Source: RYN-122 sp963761655 (GTDB lineage Bacteria > Actinomycetota > Actinomycetes > Mycobacteriales > SCTD01). From it: a stretch of 64,000 bases of DNA. Position numbers and translations under genes: made by a program. The notes below the pieces were generated by a model. That model made no database searches, was not told the origin of the DNA, and was given only the letters and a program-made list of their open reading frames with translations. Below are positions 46,030 through 55,179 of this stretch, piece after piece; within the stretch, counting starts at the first letter, position 1; each line of letters opens with the position of its first letter. The DNA lies in contig CAVXHI010000008.1 of assembly GCA_963761655.1 (NCBI GenBank), positions 62,001 to 126,000 of the forward strand, read 5' to 3'.

Positions 46030-46308
46030 ATGGCTCACAAGAAGGGCGCGAGCTCCTCGCGCAACGGTCGTGACTCGAACGCCCAGTACCTCGGCGTGAA
46101 GCGCTTCGGCGGTCAGGTCGTGAAGGCCGGCGAGATCCTCGTCCGCCAGCGCGGCACCCACTTCCACCCCGGTGAGGGTGTGGGCCGTGGTGGCGACGAC
46201 ACCCTGTTCGCCCTGGTCCCCGGCGCGGTGCTGTTCGGCACCAAGCGCGGCAAGAAGACGGTGAACATCGCTCCGAAGCCGGCGCCGGACCTGTCGGTCG
46301 CCAGCTAG
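46030..46308 (+). CDS. rpmA: 50S ribosomal protein L27
   Basis: 92 aa. AHKKGASSSRNGRDSNAQYLGVKRFGGQVVKAGEILVRQRGTHFHPG is the standard L27 N-terminus that reaches toward the peptidyl transferase centre. No N-terminal cleavage extension as in Firmicutes. Four bases after rplU. Confidence 0.97.
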   Translation: MAHKKGASSSRNGRDSNAQYLGVKRFGGQVVKAGEILVRQRGTHFHPGEGVGRGGDDTLFALVPGAVLFGTKRGKKTVNIAPKPAPDLSVAS

Positions 46309-46326
46309 CTCCCAGCACCACGACGA

Positions 46327-46352
46327 GGCGGGTCCGGCATGCCGGGCCCGCC
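46327..46352 (+). terminator. Hairpin between rpmA and obgE
   Basis: GGCGGGtCCGGC pairs with GCCGGgCCCGCC around 2 bases. It may attenuate read-through into obgE rather than end transcription fully. Confidence 0.5.
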
Positions 46353-46385
46353 TCCGCTGTTCTCCCCCCACATGAAGGGCACCCC

Positions 46386-47858
46386 GTGACCACGTTCGTC
46401 GACCGCGTCGTGCTGCACGTCGCCGCCGGCGACGGCGGCCACGGCTGCGCCAGCGTCCACCGCGAGAAGTTCAAGCCGCTCGGCGGGCCGGACGGGGCGG
46501 ACGGCGGCCACGGCGGCGACGTCGTCCTGGTCGTCGACCACAACGTGACGACGCTGCTCGACTACCACTTCCACCCGCACCAGAAGGCCACCAGCGGCAA
46601 GCCCGGCGCGGGCGACCTGCGCACCGGGGCGAACGGCCACACCGTCGAGCTGCCGGTCCCCGACGGCACGGTCGTGCTCGACAGCGAGGGCAACCAGTTG
46701 GCCGACCTCGTCGGCGTCGGCACCCGCTACGTCATCGCGCGGGGCGGCCGCGGCGGCCTCGGCAACGCCAGCCTCGCCACGCCCAAGCGCAAGGCTCCCG
46801 GCTTCGCGCTGCTCGGCGAGCCCGGCCAGAGCGCCGACGTCGTCCTCGAGCTCAAGAGCGTCGCCGACGTCGCCCTCGTGGGGTTCCCGTCCGCGGGCAA
46901 GTCCAGCCTGATCGCCGCCATCAGCAGCGCCCGGCCCAAGATCGCCGACTACCCGTTCACGACCCTGGTGCCGAACCTCGGGGTCGTCGAGGCCGGCGGG
47001 ACGATCTTCACGGTCGCCGACGTCCCCGGCCTCATCCCCGGCGCGAGCCAGGGCAAGGGCCTGGGCCTGGAGTTCCTGCGCCACGTCGAGCGCTGCAGCG
47101 TCCTCGTGCACGTCCTCGACACCGCCACCTTCGAGCCCGACCGCGACCCGCTCACCGACCTCGACGTCATCGAGGCCGAGCTGCGCGCCTACCAGAGCGA
47201 CCTCGCCGACCGCCCCCGCGTCGTCGTCCTCAACAAGATCGACGTGCCCGACGGCCGCGACCTGTCCGACATCGTCACCGCCGACCTCGAGGCCCGCGGG
47301 CTGAAGGTCTTCCCGATCTCGGCCGTCACGCGTGAGGGCCTGCGCGAGCTCACCTACGCGCTCGGCGGCCTGGTCGCGGCCGACCGGGCGAGCAAGCCGG
47401 TCGAGGAGGCCACCCGGATCGTGCTCCGGCCGACCGCCGTCGACGACGCCGGCTTCACCATCGAGCCGGCTCCGGACGGGGACGGCTTCGTCGTCAAGGG
47501 CAGCAAGCCCGAGCGCTGGGTGCAGCAGACGGAGTTCGGCAACGACGAGGCCGTCGGCTACCTGGGCGACCGGCTGGCCCGCCTGGGTGTCGAGAAGGCG
47601 CTGGCCGCGGCCGGTGCGGAGCCCGGCTGCCAGGTCACCGTCGGCGACGTCAGCTTCGACTGGCAGCCCACCGAGCTCGAGCAGTTCGCGTCCGGCCTGC
47701 GCGGCCAGGACGTCCGGCTCGAGGTCGACCAGCGCATCGGTGCGGACCGGCGCCGTCAGCTCAAGGACATCCGGAGGGCGGAGCGTCTCGGGCTGGACCA
47801 CCTGCTCGAGGACCCGTCCCGGGCGGAGGACGCGACCCGCGAGGACCTCAAGGGGTGA
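46386..47858 (+). CDS. obgE: Obg GTPase (ribosome assembly)
   Basis: 490 aa. Obg domain rich in glycine (VAAGDGGHGCASVHREKFKPLGGPDGADGGHGGDV; GGRGGLGNASLATPKRKAPGF) in residues 1-158. G domain with G1 GFPSAGKSSL, G3 DVPGLIPGAS, G4 NKID. C-terminal OCT domain (about 340-430: FVVKGSKPERWVQQTEFGNDEAVGYLGDRLARLGVEKAL) and a charged tail. It acts in 50S maturation and stress control. Stop overlaps the proB GTG. Confidence 0.96.
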   Translation: MTTFVDRVVLHVAAGDGGHGCASVHREKFKPLGGPDGADGGHGGDVVLVVDHNVTTLLDYHFHPHQKATSGKPGAGDLRTGANGHTVELPVPDGTVVLDSEGNQLADLVGVGTRYVIARGGRGGLGNASLATPKRKAPGFALLGEPGQSADVVLELKSVADVALVGFPSAGKSSLIAAISSARPKIADYPFTTLVPNLGVVEAGGTIFTVADVPGLIPGASQGKGLGLEFLRHVERCSVLVHVLDTATFEPDRDPLTDLDVIEAELRAYQSDLADRPRVVVLNKIDVPDGRDLSDIVTADLEARGLKVFPISAVTREGLRELTYALGGLVAADRASKPVEEATRIVLRPTAVDDAGFTIEPAPDGDGFVVKGSKPERWVQQTEFGNDEAVGYLGDRLARLGVEKALAAAGAEPGCQVTVGDVSFDWQPTELEQFASGLRGQDVRLEVDQRIGADRRRQLKDIRRAERLGLDHLLEDPSRAEDATREDLKG

Positions 47859-48937
47859 CCAGGCAGGCGGTCGCCGCCGCCCGCCGGGTCGTCGTCAAGG
47901 TCGGCTCCTCCTCCCTGACGACGGCCGAGGGCGGGCTGGACGAGGCCCGGGTCGACGCCCTGGTCGAGGCGCTCGCCACCCGGGACGGCGACGTCGTCCT
48001 GGTGTCGTCGGGGGCCATCGCCGCCGGCCTCGCGCCCCTGGGGCTGGTCCGCCGGCCGCGCGACCTCGCCACGCTGCAGGCCGCCGCGAGCGTCGGGCAG
48101 TCGCTGCTCGTGCAGCGGTACGCCACGGCCTTCGGCCGGCACGGCCGCACCGTCGGGCAGGTGCTCCTCACCGCTGACGACGTCGTCCGGCGCAGCCACT
48201 ACCGCAACGCCCAGACCACGCTGGAGCGGCTGCTGGCCCTCGGCGTCGTGCCGGTCGTCAACGAGAACGACGCCGTCGCCACCGAGGAGATCCGGTTCGG
48301 CGACAACGACCGGCTGGCCGCCCTGGTCGCGCACCTCGTCCGGGCCGACGCCCTCGTGCTGCTGTCCGACGTCGACGGGCTCTACGACGACGACCCCCGG
48401 CGGGCCGGCGCACAGCGGCTCGACGTCGTGCGCGGCCCGGAGGACCTCGCCGCGGTCGAGGTCGGGGGCACCGGCTCCGCCGTCGGCACGGGCGGGATGG
48501 CCAGCAAGGTCGACGCCGCCCGGGTCGCCACCGGCGCCGGCGTGCCGGTCCTGCTGACGAGCGCCGACCGGGTGGGCGAGGCCCTGCGGGGCGAGGGCGG
48601 CACGGTGTTCCTGCCCACCGGGACGCGCAGCAGCGGGCGGCTGCTGTGGCTCGAGCACGCCAGCACCCCCCGGGGACGGCTGGTGCTGGACGACGGCGCG
48701 GTCGCGGCCGTCTGCGACCGCCGGCTCTCGCTGCTCCCCGCCGGGGTCACCGCCGTCGAGGGCGAGTTCGGCGCGGGCGACCCGGTCGAGCTGGTCGGGC
48801 CGGACGGTGCGGCCGTCGCGCGCGGGCTGGTCGCCTACGACGCCGCCGAGCTGCCCGCCCTGCTCGGGCGGTCGACCCGCGAGCTCGGGCTGCGTGAGGT
48901 GGTCCACCGCGACGACCTGGTGGTGCTCGGGCGCTAG
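47855..48937 (+). CDS. proB: Glutamate 5-kinase
   Basis: 360 aa. Amino-acid kinase domain: VVVKVGSSSLTTAEGGLD, VSSGAIAAGLAPLGL, NENDAVATEEIRFGDNDRLAALVAHLVRADALVLLSDVDGLYD, then TGGMASKVDAARVATGAGVPV. A PUA domain follows at about 270-355 (RGRLVLDDGAVAAVCDRRLSLLPAGVTAVEGEFGAGDPVEL). First step of proline synthesis. The GTG start overlaps the obgE stop. Confidence 0.95.
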   Translation: MTRQAVAAARRVVVKVGSSSLTTAEGGLDEARVDALVEALATRDGDVVLVSSGAIAAGLAPLGLVRRPRDLATLQAAASVGQSLLVQRYATAFGRHGRTVGQVLLTADDVVRRSHYRNAQTTLERLLALGVVPVVNENDAVATEEIRFGDNDRLAALVAHLVRADALVLLSDVDGLYDDDPRRAGAQRLDVVRGPEDLAAVEVGGTGSAVGTGGMASKVDAARVATGAGVPVLLTSADRVGEALRGEGGTVFLPTGTRSSGRLLWLEHASTPRGRLVLDDGAVAAVCDRRLSLLPAGVTAVEGEFGAGDPVELVGPDGAAVARGLVAYDAAELPALLGRSTRELGLREVVHRDDLVVLGR

Positions 48938-48954
48938 CGGGGTAGGCGGACCGC

Positions 48955-49185
48955 ATGACGATCCACAAGCTCGACCAGGGGGCCGACGCCCCGTCCACCG
49001 CCGTCGACGGCGACGTCCTGCTCCGCCCCGCGGGCGACGACGTCGAGCTCGCCCGGGTCACGCAGGGCGGCCCGGAGTGGCTCGGCACCGTCCCGGCGTC
49101 CACGCTCGACCTGACGCAGGACGACGCCGCCCTCGAGATCGCCGTCCGCGGCGTGGAGAGCGCGCTGGTCCAGCGCGGCGGCTGA
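48955..49185 (+). CDS. Hypothetical 76-aa protein between proB and proA
   Basis: MTIHKLDQGADAPSTAVDGDVLLRPAGDDVELARVTQGGPEWLGTVP and so on. Small, acidic, soluble, no membrane segment or cysteine. ATG 48955 is 17 bases after proB and the frame has normal high-GC codon bias, so it is likely a real gene. I recognise no family. Confidence 0.55.
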   Translation: MTIHKLDQGADAPSTAVDGDVLLRPAGDDVELARVTQGGPEWLGTVPASTLDLTQDDAALEIAVRGVESALVQRGG

Positions 49186-49189
49186 CACC

Positions 49190-49195
49190 TATCGT
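49190..49195 (+). promoter_or_regulatory. Leaderless -10 box (TATCGT) of proA
   Basis: TATCGT lies 6 nt before ATG 49202. Confidence 0.45.
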
Positions 49196-49201
49196 GCGGG
49201 C

Positions 49202-50440
49202 ATGAGCGACGTCCTCGACACCGCCCGCCGCGCCAAGACCGCCGCCGCCGCCCTCGCCCCCCTCACCCGGGGGGCGAAGGACGCGGCGCTGCTGGCCATG
49301 GCCGACGCGCTGGAGGCGCGGTCCGAGGAGGTCCTGGCGGCGAACGCCGTCGACGTGCAGGCGGCCCGAGAGGCCGGCACGGCGGAGGGCCTGGTCGACC
49401 GGCTCGCCCTGACCGCCGACCGGGTGACCGCCATGGCCGACGGACTCCGCCACGTCGCGACCCTGCCCGACCCGGTCGGCGAGGTCGTCCGGGGCTCGTC
49501 GCTGCCGAACGGGCTCGAGCTGCGCCAGGTCCGGGTGCCGTTCGGCGTCGTCGGGATCGTGTACGAGGCCCGCCCCAACGTCACCGCCGACGCCGCCGGG
49601 CTGTGCCTGAAGTCCGGCAACGCCGTCCTGCTCCGCGGCAGCGCGAGCGCCTACCGCAGCAACACGGCGCTGGTGCAGGTGCTCGCCGACGCCGCCACCG
49701 GGGCCGGCATGCCGGTCGACAGCATCCAGCTCGTGCCCGGCACCGACCGCTCCAGCGTCAAGGAGCTCATGACGGCGCGCGGCCTGGTCGACGTCCTCAT
49801 CCCGCGCGGCGGGGCCTCGCTGATCCAGAGCGTGGTCAGCGAGTCGACGGTGCCGGTCATCGAGACCGGCGTCGGCAACTGCACCGTCTACGTCGACGCG
49901 AGCGCCGACCTCGACAAGGCCGTCGCCATCACCGTCAACAGCAAGACGCACCGGCCGAGCGTGTGCAACGCCGCCGAGACCCTGCTCGTGCACGCCGACG
50001 TCGCGGAGGAGTTCCTGCCGCGGGTCGCGGCCGCGCTCGAGGGCGTCGTCCTGCACGCGGACGCGCGGGCCGCAGCCCTGGTGCCGTCGTCGGTGCCGGC
50101 CACCGACGAGGACTGGGCGGAGGAGTACCTCTCGCTCGACCTCGCGGTCGGGGTCGTCGACAGCCTCGACGACGCCGTCGCCCACATCCGCCGCTGGGGG
50201 AGCGGCCACACCGAGGCGATCGTCACCCGCGACGTCGACGCCTCACGGCGCTTCGTCCGGTCGCTCGACAGCGCCGCGATCATGGTCAACGCCTCGACCC
50301 GGTTCACCGACGGCGGCGAGTTCGGGTTCGGCGCCGAGATCGGCATCAGCACGCAGAAGCTGCACGCCCGCGGCCCGATGGGGCTCCCGGAGCTGACGAG
50401 CACGACCTACGTCGTGCACGGCGACGGGCACGTCCGCTAG
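49202..50440 (+). CDS. proA: Gamma-glutamyl phosphate reductase
   Basis: 412 aa, aldehyde dehydrogenase superfamily. NAD(P) site EARPNVTADAAGLCLKSGNAVLLRGS, catalytic Cys in KTHRPSVCNAAETLLVHADV, and the C-terminal signature STRFTDGGEFGFGAEIGISTQKLHARGPMGLPELTSTTYVV. Second step of proline synthesis, using the product of the nearby ProB. Convergent with the dehydrogenase gene, overlapping by 4 bases. Confidence 0.96.
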   Translation: MSDVLDTARRAKTAAAALAPLTRGAKDAALLAMADALEARSEEVLAANAVDVQAAREAGTAEGLVDRLALTADRVTAMADGLRHVATLPDPVGEVVRGSSLPNGLELRQVRVPFGVVGIVYEARPNVTADAAGLCLKSGNAVLLRGSASAYRSNTALVQVLADAATGAGMPVDSIQLVPGTDRSSVKELMTARGLVDVLIPRGGASLIQSVVSESTVPVIETGVGNCTVYVDASADLDKAVAITVNSKTHRPSVCNAAETLLVHADVAEEFLPRVAAALEGVVLHADARAAALVPSSVPATDEDWAEEYLSLDLAVGVVDSLDDAVAHIRRWGSGHTEAIVTRDVDASRRFVRSLDSAAIMVNASTRFTDGGEFGFGAEIGISTQKLHARGPMGLPELTSTTYVVHGDGHVR

Positions 50441-51276
50441 GACTGCTCCACCGCGGTGGTCAGCGCGCTGTAGTCCTCGCCGGCGTGGGACTGCAGAGCG
50501 GAGCGGGCCGCGTCCAGGACCCCCTGCGTGACGGCGAGCTGTGACTGCGCGGCGTCCACGGCCAGCTGCAGGTCCTTGACCATGAGGTCGAGCGAGAAGG
50601 TCGTCGCGGAGAAGTCGTCGCCGTCGAGCATGGGCCGCTTCTGCCCGAGGTACCAGCCGTAGGCGGTGCCCCCGAGGACGTCGAGCAGCACCGAGCGGTC
50701 CAGTCCGAGGTCGCGGCCCAGCCGCAGCGACTCCCCGACGCCGGCCGCCATGACGCCGAGGCCCTGGTTGACGCACAGCTTGAGGGCCGACCCTGCGCCG
50801 ACCTCCCCGACCCGACGGACCTTCTCGGGCGCGCCCCACAGGTGGAGCAGCTCGACGGCGTCGTCGTGGTCGGCCTGCGCCCCGCCGACCAGCACCCCCA
50901 GGGTCCCGTCGCGAGCCGGGCCGGTGCTGCCCGCGACCGGCGCGTCGACGTACCGCAGGCCGAGGTCCGCGGCGGTGGCGGCGAACTCGCGGGCGGCGTC
51001 GGGGCCGATGGTGGTGCTGTCGATGACGAGGGCGCCCGACGGCGCTCCGGCGAGGCGGGGGAGGACCTCGCGGACGCTGTCCGGCCCGAAGAGCATGAGG
51101 ACGATGCGGTCGGCGCCGTCCACGGCCTCCTCGACCGAGCCGGCCTCGACGTCGGCGAGGTCGCCGGCCTTGCCCGCGGTGCGGTTCCAGACGCGCAGGT
51201 CGTGCCCGGCGGCGCGGACGTGGGAGGCCATGAGGACGCCCATGCGTCCGAGGCCGAGGAAGGCGACGGTGGTCAT
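50437..51276 (-). CDS. 3-hydroxyisobutyrate dehydrogenase-like NAD(P)-binding protein
   Basis: 279 aa. N-terminal Rossmann motif VAFLGLGRMGVLMASHVRAAGHDLRVWNRT, substrate-binding DAPVAGSTGPARDGTLGVLVGG, and a catalytic Lys in GSALKLCVNQGLGVM. The C-terminal helical domain is complete. A beta-hydroxyacid dehydrogenase or imine-reductase-like enzyme; substrate not readable. Confidence 0.85.
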   Translation of the reverse strand: MTTVAFLGLGRMGVLMASHVRAAGHDLRVWNRTAGKAGDLADVEAGSVEEAVDGADRIVLMLFGPDSVREVLPRLAGAPSGALVIDSTTIGPDAAREFAATAADLGLRYVDAPVAGSTGPARDGTLGVLVGGAQADHDDAVELLHLWGAPEKVRRVGEVGAGSALKLCVNQGLGVMAAGVGESLRLGRDLGLDRSVLLDVLGGTAYGWYLGQKRPMLDGDDFSATTFSLDLMVKDLQLAVDAAQSQLAVTQGVLDAARSALQSHAGEDYSALTTAVEQS

Positions 51277-51289
51277 GGGCGCCAGCCTC

Positions 51290-52393
51290 TCACCGGGGGT
51301 CGGCCGAGGCTGCGGCGCCGCCGTCGTGCTCGTGCCCGGTGAGCAGCGGCCCGCCTCCGGCGTCGTGCCCGACCGCGCTGGCGGAGGCGTGCGTCGAGAC
51401 GGCGGGGTGCAGGGCGACGCCGTCCGGCAGGCCGACGAGGTCGTGCGGCGCGACCAGCGGCACCGCGGACAGGAACGCCAGCGGGCCGAGGACCCGCTCG
51501 AGGCGGGCGAGGCTGACGTCCAGCAGGGCCCGCACGACGGCGGGGTCGAACTGCGTCCCGCTGCAGGTCACGAGCTCCTGCCGGGCCCGCTCGGGCGGCA
51601 GGGCGGAGCGGTAGGAGCGGCCCGCGGTCATGACCTCGAAGCTGTCGGCGACCGCGACGATCCGGGCGGCCCGGCTGATCTGCTCACCGGCGAGCCCGGC
51701 GGGGTAGCCGCCGCCGTCCCAGCGCTCGTGGTGCTGCTCGATGGCGAGGAACCACTCGCCGAGGAAGGGTGCGAGGTCTGCGGCCAGCCGGGCGCCCGCC
51801 TCGGGGTGCCCGCGGACGCTCTCCCACTCGTGGTCGTCGAGCCGGGCCGGCTTGGCCAGGACGGCCGGGGCGACGGTGAGCTTGCCGAGGTCGTGCAGCA
51901 GGGCCGCCCAGCGCAGCCGGTCCCGGTCGGGCTCGGGCAGCCGCAGCGCCTCGCCGAGCAGGTCGCAGTAGGCCCGGACCCGCTCGGTGTGGCGGCGGGT
52001 GTCGCGGTCGTGCCGGGCGAGGGCGGCGAGCAGGGCGACGACGTCCCGCGCGGCCCGGGCCGGCCCCTGCGGGCCGTCGAGCCGCTGGGTCAGCTCACGG
52101 GTGGACCCCGCGGACAGCGCGAGGGCGAAGCGGCTCGGCGCGGCGCCGGGGAACAGCAGCGACAGGTCGAGCAGGGCCGCGAGCGGCAGCAGCCGGCGGC
52201 CGAGCCGGCCCAGCAGGGCCGCGACGACGAGGGCGACGACGAGGGCGACGAGCAGCCGGACCGGCAGGGGCCCGGGGGCGAGCCGGCCCGCGACGGCGGC
52301 CAGCGCGGCGGCGGCGGCCAGGGGCAGGACCACGGCAGAGCCCCGCACCAGGCCGGCCAGGAGCGGGTGCCCGCCCCAGCGCTCGTCGTTCAC
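51290..52393 (-). CDS. HD-GYP domain protein (cyclic-di-GMP phosphodiesterase family)
   Basis: 367 aa. Two hydrophobic segments near the N-terminus (AGLVRGSAVVLPLAAAAALAAVAG and VRLLVALVVALVVAALLG), a linker, then the HD-GYP domain from about residue 135: HTERVRAYCDLLGEAL, HDLGK, HPEAGARLAADLAPFL, IEQHHERWDGGGYPAGLAGEQI, DSFEVMTAGRSYRSALPPERARQEL. The usual HHExxDGxGYP is nearly intact (DGGGYP). Start set at GTG 52391-52393 (VNDERWGG); the longer upstream frame is a shadow of mscL. It overlaps the mscL stop. Confidence 0.83.
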   Translation of the reverse strand: MNDERWGGHPLLAGLVRGSAVVLPLAAAAALAAVAGRLAPGPLPVRLLVALVVALVVAALLGRLGRRLLPLAALLDLSLLFPGAAPSRFALALSAGSTRELTQRLDGPQGPARAARDVVALLAALARHDRDTRRHTERVRAYCDLLGEALRLPEPDRDRLRWAALLHDLGKLTVAPAVLAKPARLDDHEWESVRGHPEAGARLAADLAPFLGEWFLAIEQHHERWDGGGYPAGLAGEQISRAARIVAVADSFEVMTAGRSYRSALPPERARQELVTCSGTQFDPAVVRALLDVSLARLERVLGPLAFLSAVPLVAPHDLVGLPDGVALHPAVSTHASASAVGHDAGGGPLLTGHEHDGGAAASADPR

Positions 52394-52782
52394 GAGGGGA
52401 GGTCCGACGTGCAGAACGGGCAGCGCGTCGCCGCAGCCGGGACGGTGGACAGGCAGCGGGCGCACGGAGCCGTCTCGACCGGCTCGGGAGCCGCGCCGCG
52501 GGAGAGCCGGGCGAGCGGACGGACGACGCAGAAGAAGACGCCCGCGGCGGTCAGCAGGAAGGTGACGAGGTCGTTGAGGAACAGGCCGTAGCGGAACGTC
52601 CCGCCGCCGACCCGGAAGGCGAGGTCGCCGAAGTCGGTGTCGCCCGGGACGGCCAGCAGGGGGAGCAGGAGGTTCGCCACCAGGCTGCGGACCAGCGTCC
52701 CGAACGCGATGGCGAGGACCACCGCCACACCGAGGTTGACCAGGCTCTCCTTGGTCACGAACGCCTTGAAGTCGCGCAGCAT
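52390..52782 (-). CDS. mscL: Large-conductance mechanosensitive channel with a C-terminal zinc ribbon
   Basis: 130 aa. MscL signature MLRDFKAFVTKESLVNLGVAVVLAIAFGTLVRSLVANLLLPLLA for TM1 and FRYGLFLNDLVTFLLTAAGVFFCVVRPL for TM2. The usual cytoplasmic helical bundle is replaced by a short tail with CARC and CPFC pairs, a zinc-ribbon-like end. It opens under membrane tension to release solutes. ATG 52780-52782. Overlaps the HD-GYP gene start by 4 bases. Confidence 0.85.
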   Translation of the reverse strand: MLRDFKAFVTKESLVNLGVAVVLAIAFGTLVRSLVANLLLPLLAVPGDTDFGDLAFRVGGGTFRYGLFLNDLVTFLLTAAGVFFCVVRPLARLSRGAAPEPVETAPCARCLSTVPAAATRCPFCTSDLPS

Positions 52783-52833
52783 CCCGCCATCCTTCCCGGG
52801 CGCGGGACGCGCCACCGCAGGGCATGGGCCAGA

Positions 52834-53739
52834 ATGGCGTTCGGTCCGGCCCCTCTGTCTCGTGGAGTGCTCGTGCAGCAGCCCCAGTTCGCCTCGGTCG
52901 ACGACGTCCGGGAGCGGCTGTCCGCGGCCGGGTACCTCACCGACCACGCCATCGCGACGACGGTCTTCCTGGCCGACCGCCTCGGCAAGCCGCTCCTCGT
53001 CGAGGGTCCGGCCGGCGTCGGCAAGACCGAGCTGGCGAAGGCGGTCGCGGAGGCGACGGGCTCCGAGCTGATCCGGCTGCAGTGCTACGAGGGGCTGGAC
53101 GAGGCCCGGGCGCTGTACGAGTGGAACTACAAGAAGCAGCTGCTGCGCATCCAGGCCGCCTCGGACGACACCGCGTGGGACGAGATCCACGACGACGTGT
53201 TCGCCGAGGAGTTCCTCATGAGCCGGCCGCTGCTGACCGCGATCCGCAACCCGAACCCCACGGTGCTGCTGATCGACGAGACCGACAAGGCCGACGTCGA
53301 GGTCGAGGGTCTGCTGCTCGAGGTGCTCAGCGACTTCCAGGTGACGATCCCCGAGCTCGGGACGATCGCCGCGGTCCGCCGCCCGATCGTCTTCCTCACG
53401 TCGAACGCCACCCGCGAGCTGTCCGAGGCGCTCAAGCGGCGCTGCCTCTACCTGCACCTGGACTACCCCGACGCCGACCGCGAGAAGGCGATCGTGCTCA
53501 GCCGGGTGCCCGAGATCGCGGAGCAGCTGGCGGAGTCGCTCGTGCGGACCGTGCGGGCGCTGCGCGCGCTCGAGCTCAAGAAGTCGCCGTCGATCTCGGA
53601 GTCGATCGACTGGGCCCGCACCCTGCTCGCCCTCGGCCTCGACACCCTCGACGAGGCCGCCGTGAAGGACACCCTCGGCGTCGTCCTCAAGCACGCGAGC
53701 GACCACCAGCGGGCGTCGACGCAGCTGAAGCTGAACTAG
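52834..53739 (+). CDS. MoxR-family AAA+ ATPase
   Basis: About 290-301 aa. Walker A EGPAGVGKTELAK near residue 66, Walker B VLLIDETDKAD near 145, sensor 1 FLTSNATRELSEALKRRCLYLHLDYPD. It pairs with the VWA gene immediately downstream, as in MoxR/CoxD systems where the ATPase inserts cofactors or remodels metal enzymes. The open frame starts at ATG 52834; GTG 52867 or 52873 (VQQPQFASVDDVRERL) are equally plausible starts because the first 11 residues are not conserved. Confidence 0.88.
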   Translation: MAFGPAPLSRGVLVQQPQFASVDDVRERLSAAGYLTDHAIATTVFLADRLGKPLLVEGPAGVGKTELAKAVAEATGSELIRLQCYEGLDEARALYEWNYKKQLLRIQAASDDTAWDEIHDDVFAEEFLMSRPLLTAIRNPNPTVLLIDETDKADVEVEGLLLEVLSDFQVTIPELGTIAAVRRPIVFLTSNATRELSEALKRRCLYLHLDYPDADREKAIVLSRVPEIAEQLAESLVRTVRALRALELKKSPSISESIDWARTLLALGLDTLDEAAVKDTLGVVLKHASDHQRASTQLKLN

Positions 53740-53741
53740 CC

Positions 53742-55169
53742 GTGGCCACCCTCGGCGGCCTGGTCGGCCGGGAGATCGCCTTCCTCGACGCCCTGCGCGC
53801 AGCCGGCGTCCCCGTGCCGCTGTCGGAGGTGCTCGACGCGACCCGGGCGCTCGGCGTCGTCGACCTCATGGACCGCGAGGCGCTGCGGGCCGCGTTCGCG
53901 GCGACCGTCGTGAAGCGGCCTGCGCACCGGCGCAGCTTCGACACCCTGTTCGACCTGTGGTGGCCCGCTGTCACCGGCGAGACCTCGCTGTCGGAGATGG
54001 AGGCGGAGGCAGCCGCGGGCGACGGCGAGGGACAGCCCGGGGAGGGGCAGCCCGGCGGCGACGCCGAGGCCCTCAAGGACGCCTACCGCGACGCCCTCCG
54101 GGACCTGCTGCTCAAGGGCGACGAGCAGGCGCTGCAGCGGTTCGCCCGCGAGGTCGTCGGCAGCCTCGGCCGCGCCGACGCCCAGCCCGGCCGGCAGAAC
54201 TGGTTCGCCTACCGGGTGCTGCGCTCGCTGTCGCCCGAGACCCTGATGGCGTCCCTGCTCGAGGCGATGCTGCAGGGGCAGGAGCGCGGCGGGCTCGCCG
54301 AGCGCGTCGCCCGGCAGACCGTCGGGGAGCGCATCCGGCAGTTCCAGGAGATGGTCGAGGCCGAGGTCCGGCGCCGCCTCGCCGAGGACCGCGGCGCCGA
54401 GGCGCTCAGCAAGACGGCCGTGAACCCGCTGGCCGACCAGGTCGACTTCCTGCGGGCCAGCCGCGACGACATGGCCGAGCTCCGCCGGCAGGTCTTCCCG
54501 CTGGCCCGCCGCCTCGCGACCCGGCTGACCGCCAAGCAGCGGCTCGGCCGCACGGGCAAGCTCGACTTCCGGCGGACCGTCCGGGCCAGCCTCGGCACCG
54601 GCGGCGTCCCGCTCGTCACGCACCACAAGCCGCACAAGCCGCACAAGCCCGAGCTGGTCGTGCTCTGCGACGTCAGCGGCTCGGTGGCGGGCTTCGCGCA
54701 CTTCACCCTGATGCTGGCCTACGCCCTGCAGGAGCAGTTCACCAAGGTGCGCGCCTTCGCCTTCATCGACTCGTGCGACGAGGTGACCCGCTTCTTCTCC
54801 TCCGACGGCGACCTCGGCGACGCGCTCGGGAAGATGAGCAGCGAGGCGAAGCTGGTCTGGTTCGACGGCCACAGCGACTACGGCCACGCCATCGAGCAGT
54901 TCGACGAGGACTACCCCGACGCCGTCGGTCCGCGCACCTCGCTGCTGATCCTCGGCGACGGCCGCAACAACTACCGGGCCACCGGGGCCGCGACCCTCAA
55001 GCAGCTCGTCCAGCGCAGCCGGCACGCCTACTGGCTGAACCCCGAGCCGCAGGCGTACTGGGGCTCCGGAGACAGCGCGACGGCGGTGTACTCCGAGGTC
55101 ATCGACATGGTCGAGGTGCGCAACGCGGCGCAGCTGTCGGAGTTCGTCACCCGGATCCTGCCCTCGTGA
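53742..55169 (+). CDS. VWA-domain (CoxE-like) protein
   Basis: 475 aa. Helical N-terminal half (LGGLVGREIAFLDALRAAGVPVPLSEVLDATRAL..., acidic linker with GEGQPGEGQPGGD near 90), then a von Willebrand factor A domain from about 305: ELVVLCDVSGSVAGFAHFTLMLAYALQEQF with the MIDAS D-x-S-x-S, and LLILGDGRNNYRATGAATLKQLV. Two bases after the MoxR ATPase gene, so one operon. No specific substrate enzyme is encoded nearby. Confidence 0.85.
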   Translation: MATLGGLVGREIAFLDALRAAGVPVPLSEVLDATRALGVVDLMDREALRAAFAATVVKRPAHRRSFDTLFDLWWPAVTGETSLSEMEAEAAAGDGEGQPGEGQPGGDAEALKDAYRDALRDLLLKGDEQALQRFAREVVGSLGRADAQPGRQNWFAYRVLRSLSPETLMASLLEAMLQGQERGGLAERVARQTVGERIRQFQEMVEAEVRRRLAEDRGAEALSKTAVNPLADQVDFLRASRDDMAELRRQVFPLARRLATRLTAKQRLGRTGKLDFRRTVRASLGTGGVPLVTHHKPHKPHKPELVVLCDVSGSVAGFAHFTLMLAYALQEQFTKVRAFAFIDSCDEVTRFFSSDGDLGDALGKMSSEAKLVWFDGHSDYGHAIEQFDEDYPDAVGPRTSLLILGDGRNNYRATGAATLKQLVQRSRHAYWLNPEPQAYWGSGDSATAVYSEVIDMVEVRNAAQLSEFVTRILPS

Positions 55170-55179
55170 GCGAGGGCCG

